Below, one piece after another: positions 24,249 to 32,288 of a stretch of 39,289 nt of DNA (positions are counted from its first letter, which is position 1; each line of letters opens with the position of its first letter). Origin of the DNA: Saprospiraceae bacterium UBA2329 (GTDB taxonomy: Bacteria; Bacteroidota; Bacteroidia; Chitinophagales; Saprospiraceae); NCBI GenBank assembly GCA_002344975.1, contig DDUV01000022.1, positions 1-39,289 on the forward strand, written 5' to 3'. The notes under the pieces were generated by a model. The model searched no databases, was not told where the DNA came from, and was given only the letters and a program-made list of their open reading frames with translations. Made by a program: the position numbers and the translations under genes.

Positions 24249-24256
24249 TATATTTG
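24249..24256 (+). promoter_or_regulatory. -7 promoter element TATATTTG
   Basis: An exact TAnnTTTG match lies about 83 bases before the short SPFH gene. Upstream, CCGCGAG (24177-24183) pairs with CTCGCGG (24214-24220), possibly closing the receptor transcript. Confidence 0.5.
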
Positions 24257-24339
24257 TACCAAAATATGGTAATCGGCGTTTCGCTGACCATGAGCAGGAT
24301 ATACAAAAATGTGATGATATAGAAAAAAACACGCATACT

Positions 24340-24846
24340 ATGGAGACCTCCGTTTTTCCCATTCTTCTCATTTTCTGGGCTATGTTCGCCATTTTCTCTG
24401 CCGTTTTCAGAGTAAAGGAAAACACGGTGGTCATCATTGAGCGGCTGGGGAGTTTCAAGGATTTGCGTCATGCGGGATGGCATTTTAAAATCCCCATCAT
24501 AGACCGCATTGCCGGCAAGATCAGCCTGGCGCCTCAGCAAGTCAAAATTTCTTCGGAGGCTGTCGCCAATGACAATACGCTGTTCAAAATCAGTGCATTG
24601 ATAACCTTCAAAGTATCGGAGGCCCGCGTTCAGCATTTGTTTTATAAAGTGCCGGACCCTGAACGATTGATTAAAAAACAGGTAAGCGAGGCGGTGTCCG
24701 TTGAACTGCGTCGTTACAGTCCAGGAGAGGCTGCCGACAGAAAAAACGAGATCGCCGATGCCGTTCATCGCGAGCTTGAAAAATCGCTGTTTGAACAGGG
24801 CCTCATCGTCATCAAAACAGAGATAGCGCGCATACATCCAGCATAA
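24340..24846 (+). CDS. short SPFH/prohibitin-domain protein lacking the coiled-coil region
   Basis: The product has 168 residues. One N-terminal membrane helix (VFPILLIFWAMFAIFSAVF) is followed by an SPFH domain: VVIIERLGSFKDLRHAGWHFKIP, then ISLAPQQVKISSEA, NTLFKISALITFKV and a final strand ending EIARIHPA. It aligns along its whole length with the neighbour starting at 24949 but stops exactly where the long coiled-coil of flotillin/stomatin-type proteins should begin. No continuation is seen in other frames after the TAA. It may be a tandem duplicate reduced to the membrane-bound SPFH domain. A role in membrane microdomains together with its paralog is inferred. Confidence 0.85.
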   Translation: METSVFPILLIFWAMFAIFSAVFRVKENTVVIIERLGSFKDLRHAGWHFKIPIIDRIAGKISLAPQQVKISSEAVANDNTLFKISALITFKVSEARVQHLFYKVPDPERLIKKQVSEAVSVELRRYSPGEAADRKNEIADAVHRELEKSLFEQGLIVIKTEIARIHPA

Positions 24847-24948
24847 TTGCCCCCTGATCGAAAAGAAAAGAACAAAACATCCGCAACAGTTGCTATCTTT
24901 ACGACGCTTGTTAAAATCTATCCAATTAAATCACTAAAAATACCTGCC

Positions 24949-25914
24949 ATGTTTCTCTCTCCTCTCCTCATTTTCGCAGGCCTCTTCGCCTTCTTCGTAG
25001 TAATGTCCAGCTTTTTCGTGGTGCGCCAACAGTCGGCTGTCATCATTGAGCGGTGGGGGCGTTTTATCGGCGCTCGCGGCGCGGGATTGCATTTCAAAAT
25101 CCCTGTATTCGACCGCGTAGCCGGCCGGGTGAGCCTGAAAATCCAGCAATTGGACGTGCTGGTAGAGACCAAAACCAAAGACAACGTATTTGTCAAACTC
25201 AAAGTGTCGGTGCAATTCCGCGTCATGGAAGACATCATCTACGAGGCGTTTTACAAATTGCAGAATCCCACCGAACAGATCACCGCGTATGTGTTCGACG
25301 TGGTGCGCGCGGAGGTTCCCAAGCTCAAATTGGACGATGTGTTTGAACGCAAAGACGACATTGCCATCGCTGTGCGCCGCGAGTTGGAAGAAGCCATGAA
25401 CGAGTACGGCTACGGCATCGTCAAAGCACTGGTAACGGACATAGACCCCGACCACGCCGTGAAAAATGCCATGAACCGCATCAACGCCGCCGAACGCGAA
25501 AAACTCGCCGCCGAATACGAGGGCGAATCTTCCCGCATCCTCATCGTGGCCAAAGCCCGCGCCGAAGCCGAAAGCAAGCGTTTGCAGGGCCAGGGCATTG
25601 CCGACCAGCGCCGCGAAATTGCCAAGGGCCTCGAAGATTCCGTTGCCGTGCTCAACAATGCGGGCATCAACTCGCAGGAAGCATCGGCGCTCATCGTCAT
25701 CACGCAGCACTACGACACCCTCCAGAATCTGGGCGAGCACAGCCGCAGCCAACTCATTCTGTTGCCCAATGCGCCCAGCGCCGCCAGCGATATGCTCGGC
25801 CAGTTGGTGGCTTCTTTCGTGGCTTCCAGAGAAATGGGCGATGAGATGAAAAACACTACGCTCAAGCTGAAGGAAGGGCAAAAAGCGCAGGCGCTGCCGG
25901 AACCGAAAAAGTGA
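24949..25914 (+). CDS. SPFH/band 7 (stomatin-like) protein
   Basis: From ATG 24949 the product has 321 residues: an N-terminal membrane helix, then an SPFH domain (SAVIIERWGRFIGARGAGLHFKIPVFDRVAG). The alpha-helical coil follows, with the stomatin block VKNAMNRINAAEREKLAAEYEGES and Ala/Glu repeats (AKARAEAESKRLQGQGIADQRREI). It ends in a Lys/Pro tail. Such proteins oligomerise into membrane-bound cages or scaffolds that control protease access. The frame is open back to 24847, but the Met at 24949 directly precedes the helix, and a near-consensus -7 element (TATCTTTA) lies at 24894-24901. Confidence 0.93.
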   Translation: MFLSPLLIFAGLFAFFVVMSSFFVVRQQSAVIIERWGRFIGARGAGLHFKIPVFDRVAGRVSLKIQQLDVLVETKTKDNVFVKLKVSVQFRVMEDIIYEAFYKLQNPTEQITAYVFDVVRAEVPKLKLDDVFERKDDIAIAVRRELEEAMNEYGYGIVKALVTDIDPDHAVKNAMNRINAAEREKLAAEYEGESSRILIVAKARAEAESKRLQGQGIADQRREIAKGLEDSVAVLNNAGINSQEASALIVITQHYDTLQNLGEHSRSQLILLPNAPSAASDMLGQLVASFVASREMGDEMKNTTLKLKEGQKAQALPEPKK

Positions 25915-25963
25915 TTCTTTAGCTGAGCGCTGCGAAAGCAGTGAGACGATACGCTGCAAAATG

Positions 25964-26010
25964 AAAGGGTGACTAAAAGCAAGCTGCTGTTTAGTCGCCC
26001 TTTTGCTTTT
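25964..26010. terminator. bidirectional intrinsic terminator
   Basis: AAAGGG-tg-ACTAAA (25964-25977) pairs with TTTAGT-cg-CCCTTT (25990-26003) around a 12-base loop, and TTTTGCTTTTTT follows. It lies between convergent genes and contains the stop codon of the minus-strand hydrolase. Confidence 0.75.
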
Positions 26011-26908
26011 TTGCATTCAAAATAAAACCCGCCAATTTGTTCCAATACGCCTCTCCTCCAACCTGATGCAGATTGAGGTGCCCAGCTCCGGGAACCCGCT
26101 CGAAATGCTTGGTTTTCGAGGCTAAGCGGTCAAAGTTTTTTCGTCCGAATGCCTGCGGGATTTTTTCGTCGTCGGCGCCATGAGCCATAAAAACGGGGCA
26201 GGTGATTTGTGGCGCGAAATCCTCCGGGTTGGCGGTAAATGGATGAAAATCAGCTATTTCGCCCGATCTTTTCAGCGAGCGCTTCACCACCGGAGACAGA
26301 TAAAAACCTGCAATATCCCGGAAATACTCATTCGTGACGGCCTCCAGATTGTGGTAAGTACTCTCGATGATGCCGAAGCGGAGGTCGGGTCGAATGGCGA
26401 GGCTTTGCAGGCCGATGGCGCCGCCCAGCGATGTGCCGTAAATGCCGATGATAGAATCGTTGTACCTCGTTTTCACCAGATCAACGACGGCCGAAACGTC
26501 GTACTTTTCTTTTTCTCCAAAGGTGCAAAACATGCCTTCGCTCTGCCCCTGTGCGCGATGATCGAAGAGGACGGCGTTGCAGCCGATGGCGTTAAGTTGG
26601 CGACTCAAAGAGTAAAAATGCTCTTTGCAGCCGCCGATGCCGTGCAGCAATACGACCGTTGCAAGGGCATCGGGAGCGGGGATGTAATATCCTTGCAGCG
26701 TGAGCGAATCGAAACTGCGCACGGTGAAGGTGTCGAAAGGCAGTCCGAAGTGGGAAGGCAGCGCGCCGGCGGCAAATTCTGGTTGCTGTTCCAGTGGTAC
26801 GCGATAGGGCCGGATGGGCGCGTAGGGCAATACATGATCGGTGAGCCACCAGAGGCCGAGGGCAGAGAGCAGGGCGACAACGGAGAGGAATAGGAGCAGC
26901 TTTTTCAT
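25991..26908 (-). CDS. alpha/beta hydrolase with N-terminal signal anchor
   Basis: The product has 305 residues. An N-terminal hydrophobic helix (MKKLLLFLSVVALLSALGLWWL) works as a signal or anchor, so the domain is extracytoplasmic. The alpha/beta-hydrolase fold is complete: VVLLHGIGG oxyanion strand, FDHRAQGQSEG, nucleophile elbow YGTSLGG, acid in GADDEKI, and the catalytic His in GAGHLN. It resembles BAAT/serine-aminopeptidase-like lipases or esterases; the substrate is unknown. Its stop codon lies within the shared terminator. A 200-base GC-rich gap precedes it. Confidence 0.9.
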   Translation of the reverse strand: MKKLLLFLSVVALLSALGLWWLTDHVLPYAPIRPYRVPLEQQPEFAAGALPSHFGLPFDTFTVRSFDSLTLQGYYIPAPDALATVVLLHGIGGCKEHFYSLSRQLNAIGCNAVLFDHRAQGQSEGMFCTFGEKEKYDVSAVVDLVKTRYNDSIIGIYGTSLGGAIGLQSLAIRPDLRFGIIESTYHNLEAVTNEYFRDIAGFYLSPVVKRSLKRSGEIADFHPFTANPEDFAPQITCPVFMAHGADDEKIPQAFGRKNFDRLASKTKHFERVPGAGHLNLHQVGGEAYWNKLAGFILNAKKQKGD

Positions 26909-26957
26909 GCCAATGAGAACACGCAGGATGAGGGGAGGGTTCGCGCCAGGGGCAGTA

Positions 26958-26974
26958 CCACGCCATTAGCGTGG
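26958..26974. repeat. REP-like hairpin core CCACGC-N5-GCGTGG in a GC-rich gap
   Basis: A 6-base stem with a 5-base loop shares its core with the nested palindrome at 20249-20265. The rest of the gap (26909-27109) is unusually GC-rich, with a perfect GGGGCGCCCC palindrome near 27050. I see no gene in it. Confidence 0.5.
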
Positions 26975-27109
26975 GGATGACCCGACCCGCCTGCCTGTGC
27001 CGGCCCGGGTTGATATTGGCCGGAGGGGTGGCCGGTAGTGGCGGGGGCGCCCCGAAAAAAACTTACGTTTATCCATTCTTGCTAATTCTGCAAGATACAT
27101 TGCCCCTGC

Positions 27110-29869
27110 CTATCCCTCCATTTTGATCTCAATACCCGGCTGCCTTTCGAAGCCCGACAACGAATACCCGATGCTGAGCAGGAAGTACCGTCCCAGTGCA
27201 TTGTAGCGCTGCTGTTCCACGAAATTGAAGCTGCTGCGTTGCGAAATGCCCTGATTTTTGTTGAGCAGGTCGAATACGGAGAGGCGTACCCTGGCGCGGC
27301 TGTTTTTGAGAAAATAATGCGTCAGTCCGGCTTGCCACAGCGGAATGGTGACGGGTTCTCCAAATGCGCCGGCGCTGTAGGCCGAATAATCCATTTTTGT
27401 TTCCAGCATCCAGCGTTTGGAGGGCGTGTAGCGCAGCTCGCTGTACAAGGTGCTGTTGGAAAACTGCTGATTGTGGTTGTCGCTCACCGACCAGCTTGTA
27501 GCGGTCTTTTCCCAGCGAAAACCGGCCGAAACATCGAACTTGTTTTTCTGCCGGTTTTCCAGCGCGAAGTCGAAGCCGTGCGTCAGGTCCTGCACATCGT
27601 TGGCCACCGAATTGACCCACAAAATGCGCTGCATGAGCCGGGCATTGATCTGAGCGCGCATCTTGATGTGCAACGGCCGAATGGGCGTGCTGAACTGCGC
27701 ATTTCCGCGCAAAGCGGTTTCTCGTTCCACATTCAGCGGCGTGATGCTGCGCCGAAACAGGGAGTCAATGCTTGCGGCATTGGTGATTTTGTTTTGGGTG
27801 TAAGTGCCCGACACATTGGCAAACAGCGACGTAAAGGTGAACTGGTCGTAGAGGAAGTAACCCGCCCGAAGCTCGTGTATGTACTCCGGTTGCAATTGGG
27901 GGTTGCCGATAAAAACATTGAGCGGGTCGGAGTTATCCACCACGGGTTGCAGTTGTTCGGGCGTCGGCTCTGTGAAACGGGTGGAGTAGCGCAGGTTCAG
28001 GCGGTTGGTTTTGCTGAACTCGTACTCGCCGGTGAAAGAGGGCAACCAACGCGCAAAGCGGGTATTGAAAGGTATATTTTCGCCGATCACCTTGTTTTCC
28101 AGACGGGATTGCTGGAGGGCGATGCCGGCGGTGATCTTGTACCTGTCGCGATTCAGCATGAAGTTCATGGCGGCCCGGTCGTAAATATATCCTCTGAGAA
28201 AGTGATTGGACAGCGCCTCGTTGCGGGTTTCGCCGACAGGCAGAACATCGAAAAATTCGCGGCGATTTTCATTCGAATAATTTTGCCGCGCAGCGCTCAG
28301 TTCCAAATACCGCCGCTTACCCAGCGGCTCGGTATAGCTCACATTGAACGCATAATTGGCGCCTGCATCCTGCACATCCTGCCGCTGCCGGAGGGTATCC
28401 GTGTATGCCGGCGTAGCAGTGAAGAATTCGTTGACTGCGAAAAGGCTGCCGTCCTGTGTTTGATTGTTCATGCCGAAAGACCCTTGCAGCATCAAAGCGC
28501 GGCCTTGTTTGCGAAAGCGACGGCGGTACAACAGGGAAGACTGGAGGTTGAAAAGGCTGCCTTCATTGAAATAATTGCGCAGGCCGGCGTTTTCCCGGTT
28601 ATCGGGATCAATGAACGTTTGGGTGGCGCCGAGGCTCGAAAAGTCGGCCGTATTGAAGCCCCCGTTGGCACGGAGAACGAGATTTTGGAAAGAGTCAATT
28701 TTATGGCGGGCATGCAAGTTAAAATTATGGCCGAAATTGCGGCTGAGTTGATCTTCATCCTCTTGCCCGGAAAACAAACTGCCCTGGCCCAAACTGCGAC
28801 GGGAGGTGCTGCGCTCTAAGTCTTGCCGAAAGCGGTTGAGAAAATAACTGGCCGTAAGCTCTGTGTTTTTGGAAAAATCCTTCGACCAGTTCAGTCCGCC
28901 CGCCAGGGAACTGCGAATGCCCGGCTGAGGCGCGCCCGTGCTGAGCGGAATGCCGCCGCCGCCGATCTCTATGTTGCCGCCGGACATCATAATGCCGCCG
29001 CCGTTCATGAACTGGAAATAGTCGTTCATGGCAAAGCCCTGCTGATTGGTATTGTTGGCCATGCCGATGGCTGAAAGGCGGCTGGAGGGCGAAAAGCGAT
29101 TGAGGTTGAAACGCCCCTCGAAACGGCCATCAGACCCTGCTCCTGCGTCGCCTTTGCCGAAGTAGCCATGTTTATGCCCCTCTTTCAACTTGAGGTTGAT
29201 GCTGCGCTCCTCCCTGCCGTCGTCTATGCCGGTAAACTCGGCCATATCGGATTTTTTGTCAAACACCTGCACTTTATCCACTGCCTCCGCGGGCAGGTTT
29301 TGGGTGGCCACGCGGGTGTCGTTACCAAAAAATTCCTTGCCGTCCACCAACACGTTTTTCACCCTTTCGCCGTGCGCTTTCACGGTGCCGTCGCGCTCTA
29401 CCTCAATGCCGGGCATTTTTTTGAGCAGGTCTTCCACGGCATCGCCGGGCTGCACCTTGAAGGCCGCCGAGTTGTACTCAATGGTGTCGCCGCCCATGCG
29501 CATGGGGTTGCGTTCGCCGCTTATGACCACCGATGGCAACAGCTCTGATGAAGGTTCCAATCGGATGGCGCCGAGGCTGACCTGAGTTTGGCCGGCACTT
29601 GCTTCGGCGCGCTGCCAGTGGGTTTTGTACCCAATGTAGGAGATTTGCAAGAGGTAGCTGCCTGCCGTTCTGGCTTCTACTTTAAAGGAGCCGTCGCTGA
29701 AAGAGGTGCCGAAACCCCGCATGATGGAGTCTTGCGTGAGCAGTGTGATGGTGGCGCCGGACAGGGCATTGCTCTCTGCATCAGTGATAAAGCCTTTAAA
29801 ATCAACTTTCTGCGCAAATAGAGAGCATGAAAAAAGCAGCCCTGCCAGCAGGGAAAGGATAGATTTCAT
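27110..29869 (-). CDS. TonB-dependent-receptor-like outer-membrane protein partnered with GLPGLI
   Basis: The product has 919 residues with a signal peptide ending SLFAQ. A CarboxypepD_reg-like domain (FKGFITDAESNALSGATITLL) covers residues 24-110. A plug follows (AVEDLLKKMPGIEVERDGTVKAHGERVKNVLVDGKEFFGND) and then a large barrel. A Gly/Met-rich insert around residues 280-310 (FMNGGGIMMSGGNIEIGGGG) stands out. Receptors of this type are usually encoded beside GLPGLI proteins, as here, 66 bases behind the GLPGLI gene on the same strand. Peptide, metal or siderophore uptake is possible; the substrate is not readable. Control probably comes from the two-component system divergent to this pair. 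Confidence 0.9.
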   Translation of the reverse strand: MKSILSLLAGLLFSCSLFAQKVDFKGFITDAESNALSGATITLLTQDSIMRGFGTSFSDGSFKVEARTAGSYLLQISYIGYKTHWQRAEASAGQTQVSLGAIRLEPSSELLPSVVISGERNPMRMGGDTIEYNSAAFKVQPGDAVEDLLKKMPGIEVERDGTVKAHGERVKNVLVDGKEFFGNDTRVATQNLPAEAVDKVQVFDKKSDMAEFTGIDDGREERSINLKLKEGHKHGYFGKGDAGAGSDGRFEGRFNLNRFSPSSRLSAIGMANNTNQQGFAMNDYFQFMNGGGIMMSGGNIEIGGGGIPLSTGAPQPGIRSSLAGGLNWSKDFSKNTELTASYFLNRFRQDLERSTSRRSLGQGSLFSGQEDEDQLSRNFGHNFNLHARHKIDSFQNLVLRANGGFNTADFSSLGATQTFIDPDNRENAGLRNYFNEGSLFNLQSSLLYRRRFRKQGRALMLQGSFGMNNQTQDGSLFAVNEFFTATPAYTDTLRQRQDVQDAGANYAFNVSYTEPLGKRRYLELSAARQNYSNENRREFFDVLPVGETRNEALSNHFLRGYIYDRAAMNFMLNRDRYKITAGIALQQSRLENKVIGENIPFNTRFARWLPSFTGEYEFSKTNRLNLRYSTRFTEPTPEQLQPVVDNSDPLNVFIGNPQLQPEYIHELRAGYFLYDQFTFTSLFANVSGTYTQNKITNAASIDSLFRRSITPLNVERETALRGNAQFSTPIRPLHIKMRAQINARLMQRILWVNSVANDVQDLTHGFDFALENRQKNKFDVSAGFRWEKTATSWSVSDNHNQQFSNSTLYSELRYTPSKRWMLETKMDYSAYSAGAFGEPVTIPLWQAGLTHYFLKNSRARVRLSVFDLLNKNQGISQRSSFNFVEQQRYNALGRYFLLSIGYSLSGFERQPGIEIKMEG

Positions 29870-29935
29870 AGAGATGTTGGTTTGGTGGTGTTCAGGAGCT
29901 ACGAGCTATCATTTACTCGCAGCTCCTTCAAAATA

Positions 29936-30694
29936 TCAGTTCCGCTGTTCGCTGGTGATGATCATGCGCACGCCTTTGCCGCTACCGCCCATCTCAGCGC
30001 CCATCTCCTTCATCTTCTCTGCTTCGATGGTTTTAAACTCCTTTTCAGATACTTTTTTGCCTTTCGAGGGCTTCTCAATGGAGGGCACGGGTTTCAGGTC
30101 CAAATTAGTCACCATGATGGTGCGCGTGCCGTTGTCCACATTAACTTCCAGGATCAGGCCGGGCAACATACCATAGCCGGCAGGGCCTGTTTGCACCGGT
30201 ATCTGCGGGGTGAACCAGGCCGTGACCTGCTCGGAAGTGTCCTGCAGCATCGCTTTGAGGCACTCGTATTCGCCGATCATTTTCTTCTCGCCGGTCATTT
30301 TCCACTCGCATTCGCGGGCCTTGCCGCTGATGAGAAAATCTCTGCCGAAAAACTCCCGCTCGTTGATGGTACTGAGCTTGTTCAGATCGGTGTACAGGAT
30401 GTTTTTGGGGCGTTGTATTACAAACTGAAAAGAGTTGCCGTCGCTTTCATTCGCGATGTTGATGTCGCCTTCACCGGCAGGACCGGCTTCTTTGTAAAGC
30501 GTGGCATCTGCATTGAAAATGAGCAATTTAGTAACCGACTGCGAAGGTGGAATCATTTGTTTCAATTTTTCATCGGCACCCGGCATTTCGATTTTCATCT
30601 GAATGGTTTCCCGGTAGGTAATCTCTCCGGAAGTGGATTGAGCCGCCAACCAAAAGGGACATTGAAGCAACAGGAAAAAGAGGATGCGTTTCAT
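29936..30694 (-). CDS. GLPGLI family protein
   Basis: The product has 252 residues with a signal peptide ending WLAAQS. The beta-rich body ends with the family motif GYGMLPGLILEVN near residues 173-185, preceded by VTAWFTPQIPVQTGPAGYG as is standard for TIGR01200-type proteins. The C-terminal region is charged and Met-rich (EAEKMKEMGAEMGGSG). GLPGLI proteins are periplasmic and of unknown function, commonly paired with TonB-type receptors. It is the first gene of the minus-strand unit, transcribed from the -7 element at 30739-30746. Confidence 0.9.
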   Translation of the reverse strand: MKRILFFLLLQCPFWLAAQSTSGEITYRETIQMKIEMPGADEKLKQMIPPSQSVTKLLIFNADATLYKEAGPAGEGDINIANESDGNSFQFVIQRPKNILYTDLNKLSTINEREFFGRDFLISGKARECEWKMTGEKKMIGEYECLKAMLQDTSEQVTAWFTPQIPVQTGPAGYGMLPGLILEVNVDNGTRTIMVTNLDLKPVPSIEKPSKGKKVSEKEFKTIEAEKMKEMGAEMGGSGKGVRMIITSEQRN

Positions 30695-30738
30695 TTTGAA
30701 CAGATTTTTGGTAAATGATAAAATAAGTTTTGACGATG

Positions 30739-30746
30739 CAAAATTA
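30739..30746 (-). promoter_or_regulatory. -7 promoter element TAATTTTG of the GLPGLI-receptor unit
   Basis: An exact TAnnTTTG match on the minus strand lies 44 bases before ATG 30694. Its expected -33 region overlaps the first AGGTTAAT repeat. Confidence 0.6.
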
Positions 30747-30766
30747 GAGCGCGGGCTGCCGGTCTC

Positions 30767-30805
30767 AGGTTAATCTACCTTGATGTAAGGTTAATTAAGG
30801 TTAAT
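30767..30805. promoter_or_regulatory. operator: three AGGTTAAT direct repeats
   Basis: AGGTTAAT occurs exactly at 30767-30774, 30788-30795 and 30798-30805, spacings of 21 and 10 bases, so all three lie on one face of the helix. This layout is typical of OmpR-family response regulators. The repeats lie between two divergent -7 elements. An extra dyad ACCTT-N5-AAGGT (30777-30791) overlaps the first two. Confidence 0.65.
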
Positions 30806-30833
30806 GACGGTGGCGGGTGTCGCCTTTTGCGCC

Positions 30834-30841
30834 TACTTTTG
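30834..30841 (+). promoter_or_regulatory. -7 promoter element TACTTTTG of the kinase-regulator unit
   Basis: An exact TAnnTTTG match ends only seven bases before ATG 30849. Transcription would begin within a few bases of the start codon, implying a leaderless mRNA. Confidence 0.6.
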
Positions 30842-30848
30842 TACCCTT

Positions 30849-32288
30849 ATGAAACACCATCGTCCATTTCTCATCGCGCGTGTGTTCACCTCCATCAGCC
30901 TGTTGTTGCTGGCGGGGGCCATTGTTTGGTTTCTGCACAAAACCTGGCAGGACGAAAAAGCCACCCTTTCCCGCGAGGCAGGTTTTTTGTTCATCAACAC
31001 CATGCGCATCATTGAGGGCGATGCCTTGCAATTATTGGTGTTCCGCAATATTAACCCCGACAGCACGGGCAAAGTAGAAATGCGCTGGAGCGAACTGAAA
31101 AAGCCGGATTCGATAGAGATCATGTCTTTTGTAAAAACAGAGCGCCACACTTTGGACAATAATAATCAACTGAAGATCACGGTGGAAAGCCGGGAACAAA
31201 GCGACCGCCCTTTCAACGAGGCCGAAGGCTCCGTCTCTATGTTTCTGGCCATGACGTCCGACAGTCTTTCGTTGCGCGCTCAGGGATTGAACGCAGATAC
31301 GACCAAGTTGCTGCTCAAACTCAAAACCGGCTTCGACGAGGCCTTGAAAAAGGCCGGCCTGCCCATCCGGTACAAGATCAGCCGCCAATCGGCCAATGAG
31401 GTTATGGATACGCAGACATTGCCCTCCGGCACCTACCGGGATATTTCCAGCGGCGACGTCTATTCGGCTGAACTGAGCGGCTACGGCAGCTATCTGTGGC
31501 TGAAAATGTGGCCACAGGTCTTGTTCTCCGCGCTGCTGCTCGCCTGCGTGTTGCTCGCATTCGGGTTCTTTTTTAAAACCCTGAAAATGCAGCAAGGACT
31601 GACGGAAACCAAAAACGAGTTTATCCAAAACATCAGTCACGAACTAAAAACGCCCATCGCCACCATGAGCGTGGCCCTGGAAGCACTGCGCGAGTACGAC
31701 GTGCTGAAACCCGGCCAGTCGGCAGAGTACATTGATATTTCGCAGTTGGAACTCCGGCGTCTTTCTCTTTTGGTAGAAAAAGTGCTGGGCATCGTGGGGT
31801 TGGAACGCCCGAAAGCCCGCCTGAGCAAAACGGCCTTCGATCTGGATGAACTCAGCGCAGAAGTACTTGTAGCCATGCGGCCCCGATTTGAACAGGCCGG
31901 AGCGCAAGTGTACCTCCACAAAGAGGGCGCCTCTTTCCCGGTAGAGGCCGACCGTCTGCACCTGTCGGGCGTGTTGTTCAATCTGTTGGAAAACGCGCTC
32001 AAATACGGCGGCGATCTCCCTCAAATAAGCATAAAACTTCACTCGAAGCCGGGCTGGGTTTGTTACACCGTGAAGGACAACGGCTCAGGCATCCCCAGAG
32101 AGTATCAGGACAAAATTTTTGATACGTTTTTTCGGGCGCCTTCTTCCAACGGCCATTTGGTAAAAGGGCACGGTTTGGGGCTGAGCTATGCCGCCAAAGT
32201 AGTACAGCAGCACGGCGGGCGCATATTTTTGGAAACATCCGGCGCCGAGGGGTCGGTATTTACAGTCGAATTGCCTGCCCATGTCTGA
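30849..32288 (+). CDS. sensor histidine kinase
   Basis: The product has 479 residues from ATG 30849; the upstream in-frame ATG at 30804 lies in the operator. A first membrane helix (about residues 8-26), a periplasmic sensor of about 190 residues with no recognised domain, and a second helix (about 223-243) are followed by HisKA with FIQNISHELKTP (His264) and a HATPase domain. The HATPase has the N-box NLLENALKYGG, the G1 box DNGSGIPREYQDKIFDTFFRA and the G2 box GHGLGLSYAAKV. It is complete and should autophosphorylate at His264. The regulator gene overlaps its last 8 bases, so the two are coupled. Confidence 0.95.
   Translation: MKHHRPFLIARVFTSISLLLLAGAIVWFLHKTWQDEKATLSREAGFLFINTMRIIEGDALQLLVFRNINPDSTGKVEMRWSELKKPDSIEIMSFVKTERHTLDNNNQLKITVESREQSDRPFNEAEGSVSMFLAMTSDSLSLRAQGLNADTTKLLLKLKTGFDEALKKAGLPIRYKISRQSANEVMDTQTLPSGTYRDISSGDVYSAELSGYGSYLWLKMWPQVLFSALLLACVLLAFGFFFKTLKMQQGLTETKNEFIQNISHELKTPIATMSVALEALREYDVLKPGQSAEYIDISQLELRRLSLLVEKVLGIVGLERPKARLSKTAFDLDELSAEVLVAMRPRFEQAGAQVYLHKEGASFPVEADRLHLSGVLFNLLENALKYGGDLPQISIKLHSKPGWVCYTVKDNGSGIPREYQDKIFDTFFRAPSSNGHLVKGHGLGLSYAAKVVQQHGGRIFLETSGAEGSVFTVELPAHV

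Noticed and set aside
27239..28819. A long plus-strand open frame inside the receptor gene
   Set aside because: It is antisense to the barrel region of a clear receptor and its translation resembles no family.
30804..30848. Upstream in-frame ATG as the kinase start
   Set aside because: It lies within the operator and upstream of the -7 element, so it would not be transcribed from that promoter, and the extra residues do not extend the membrane helix sensibly.
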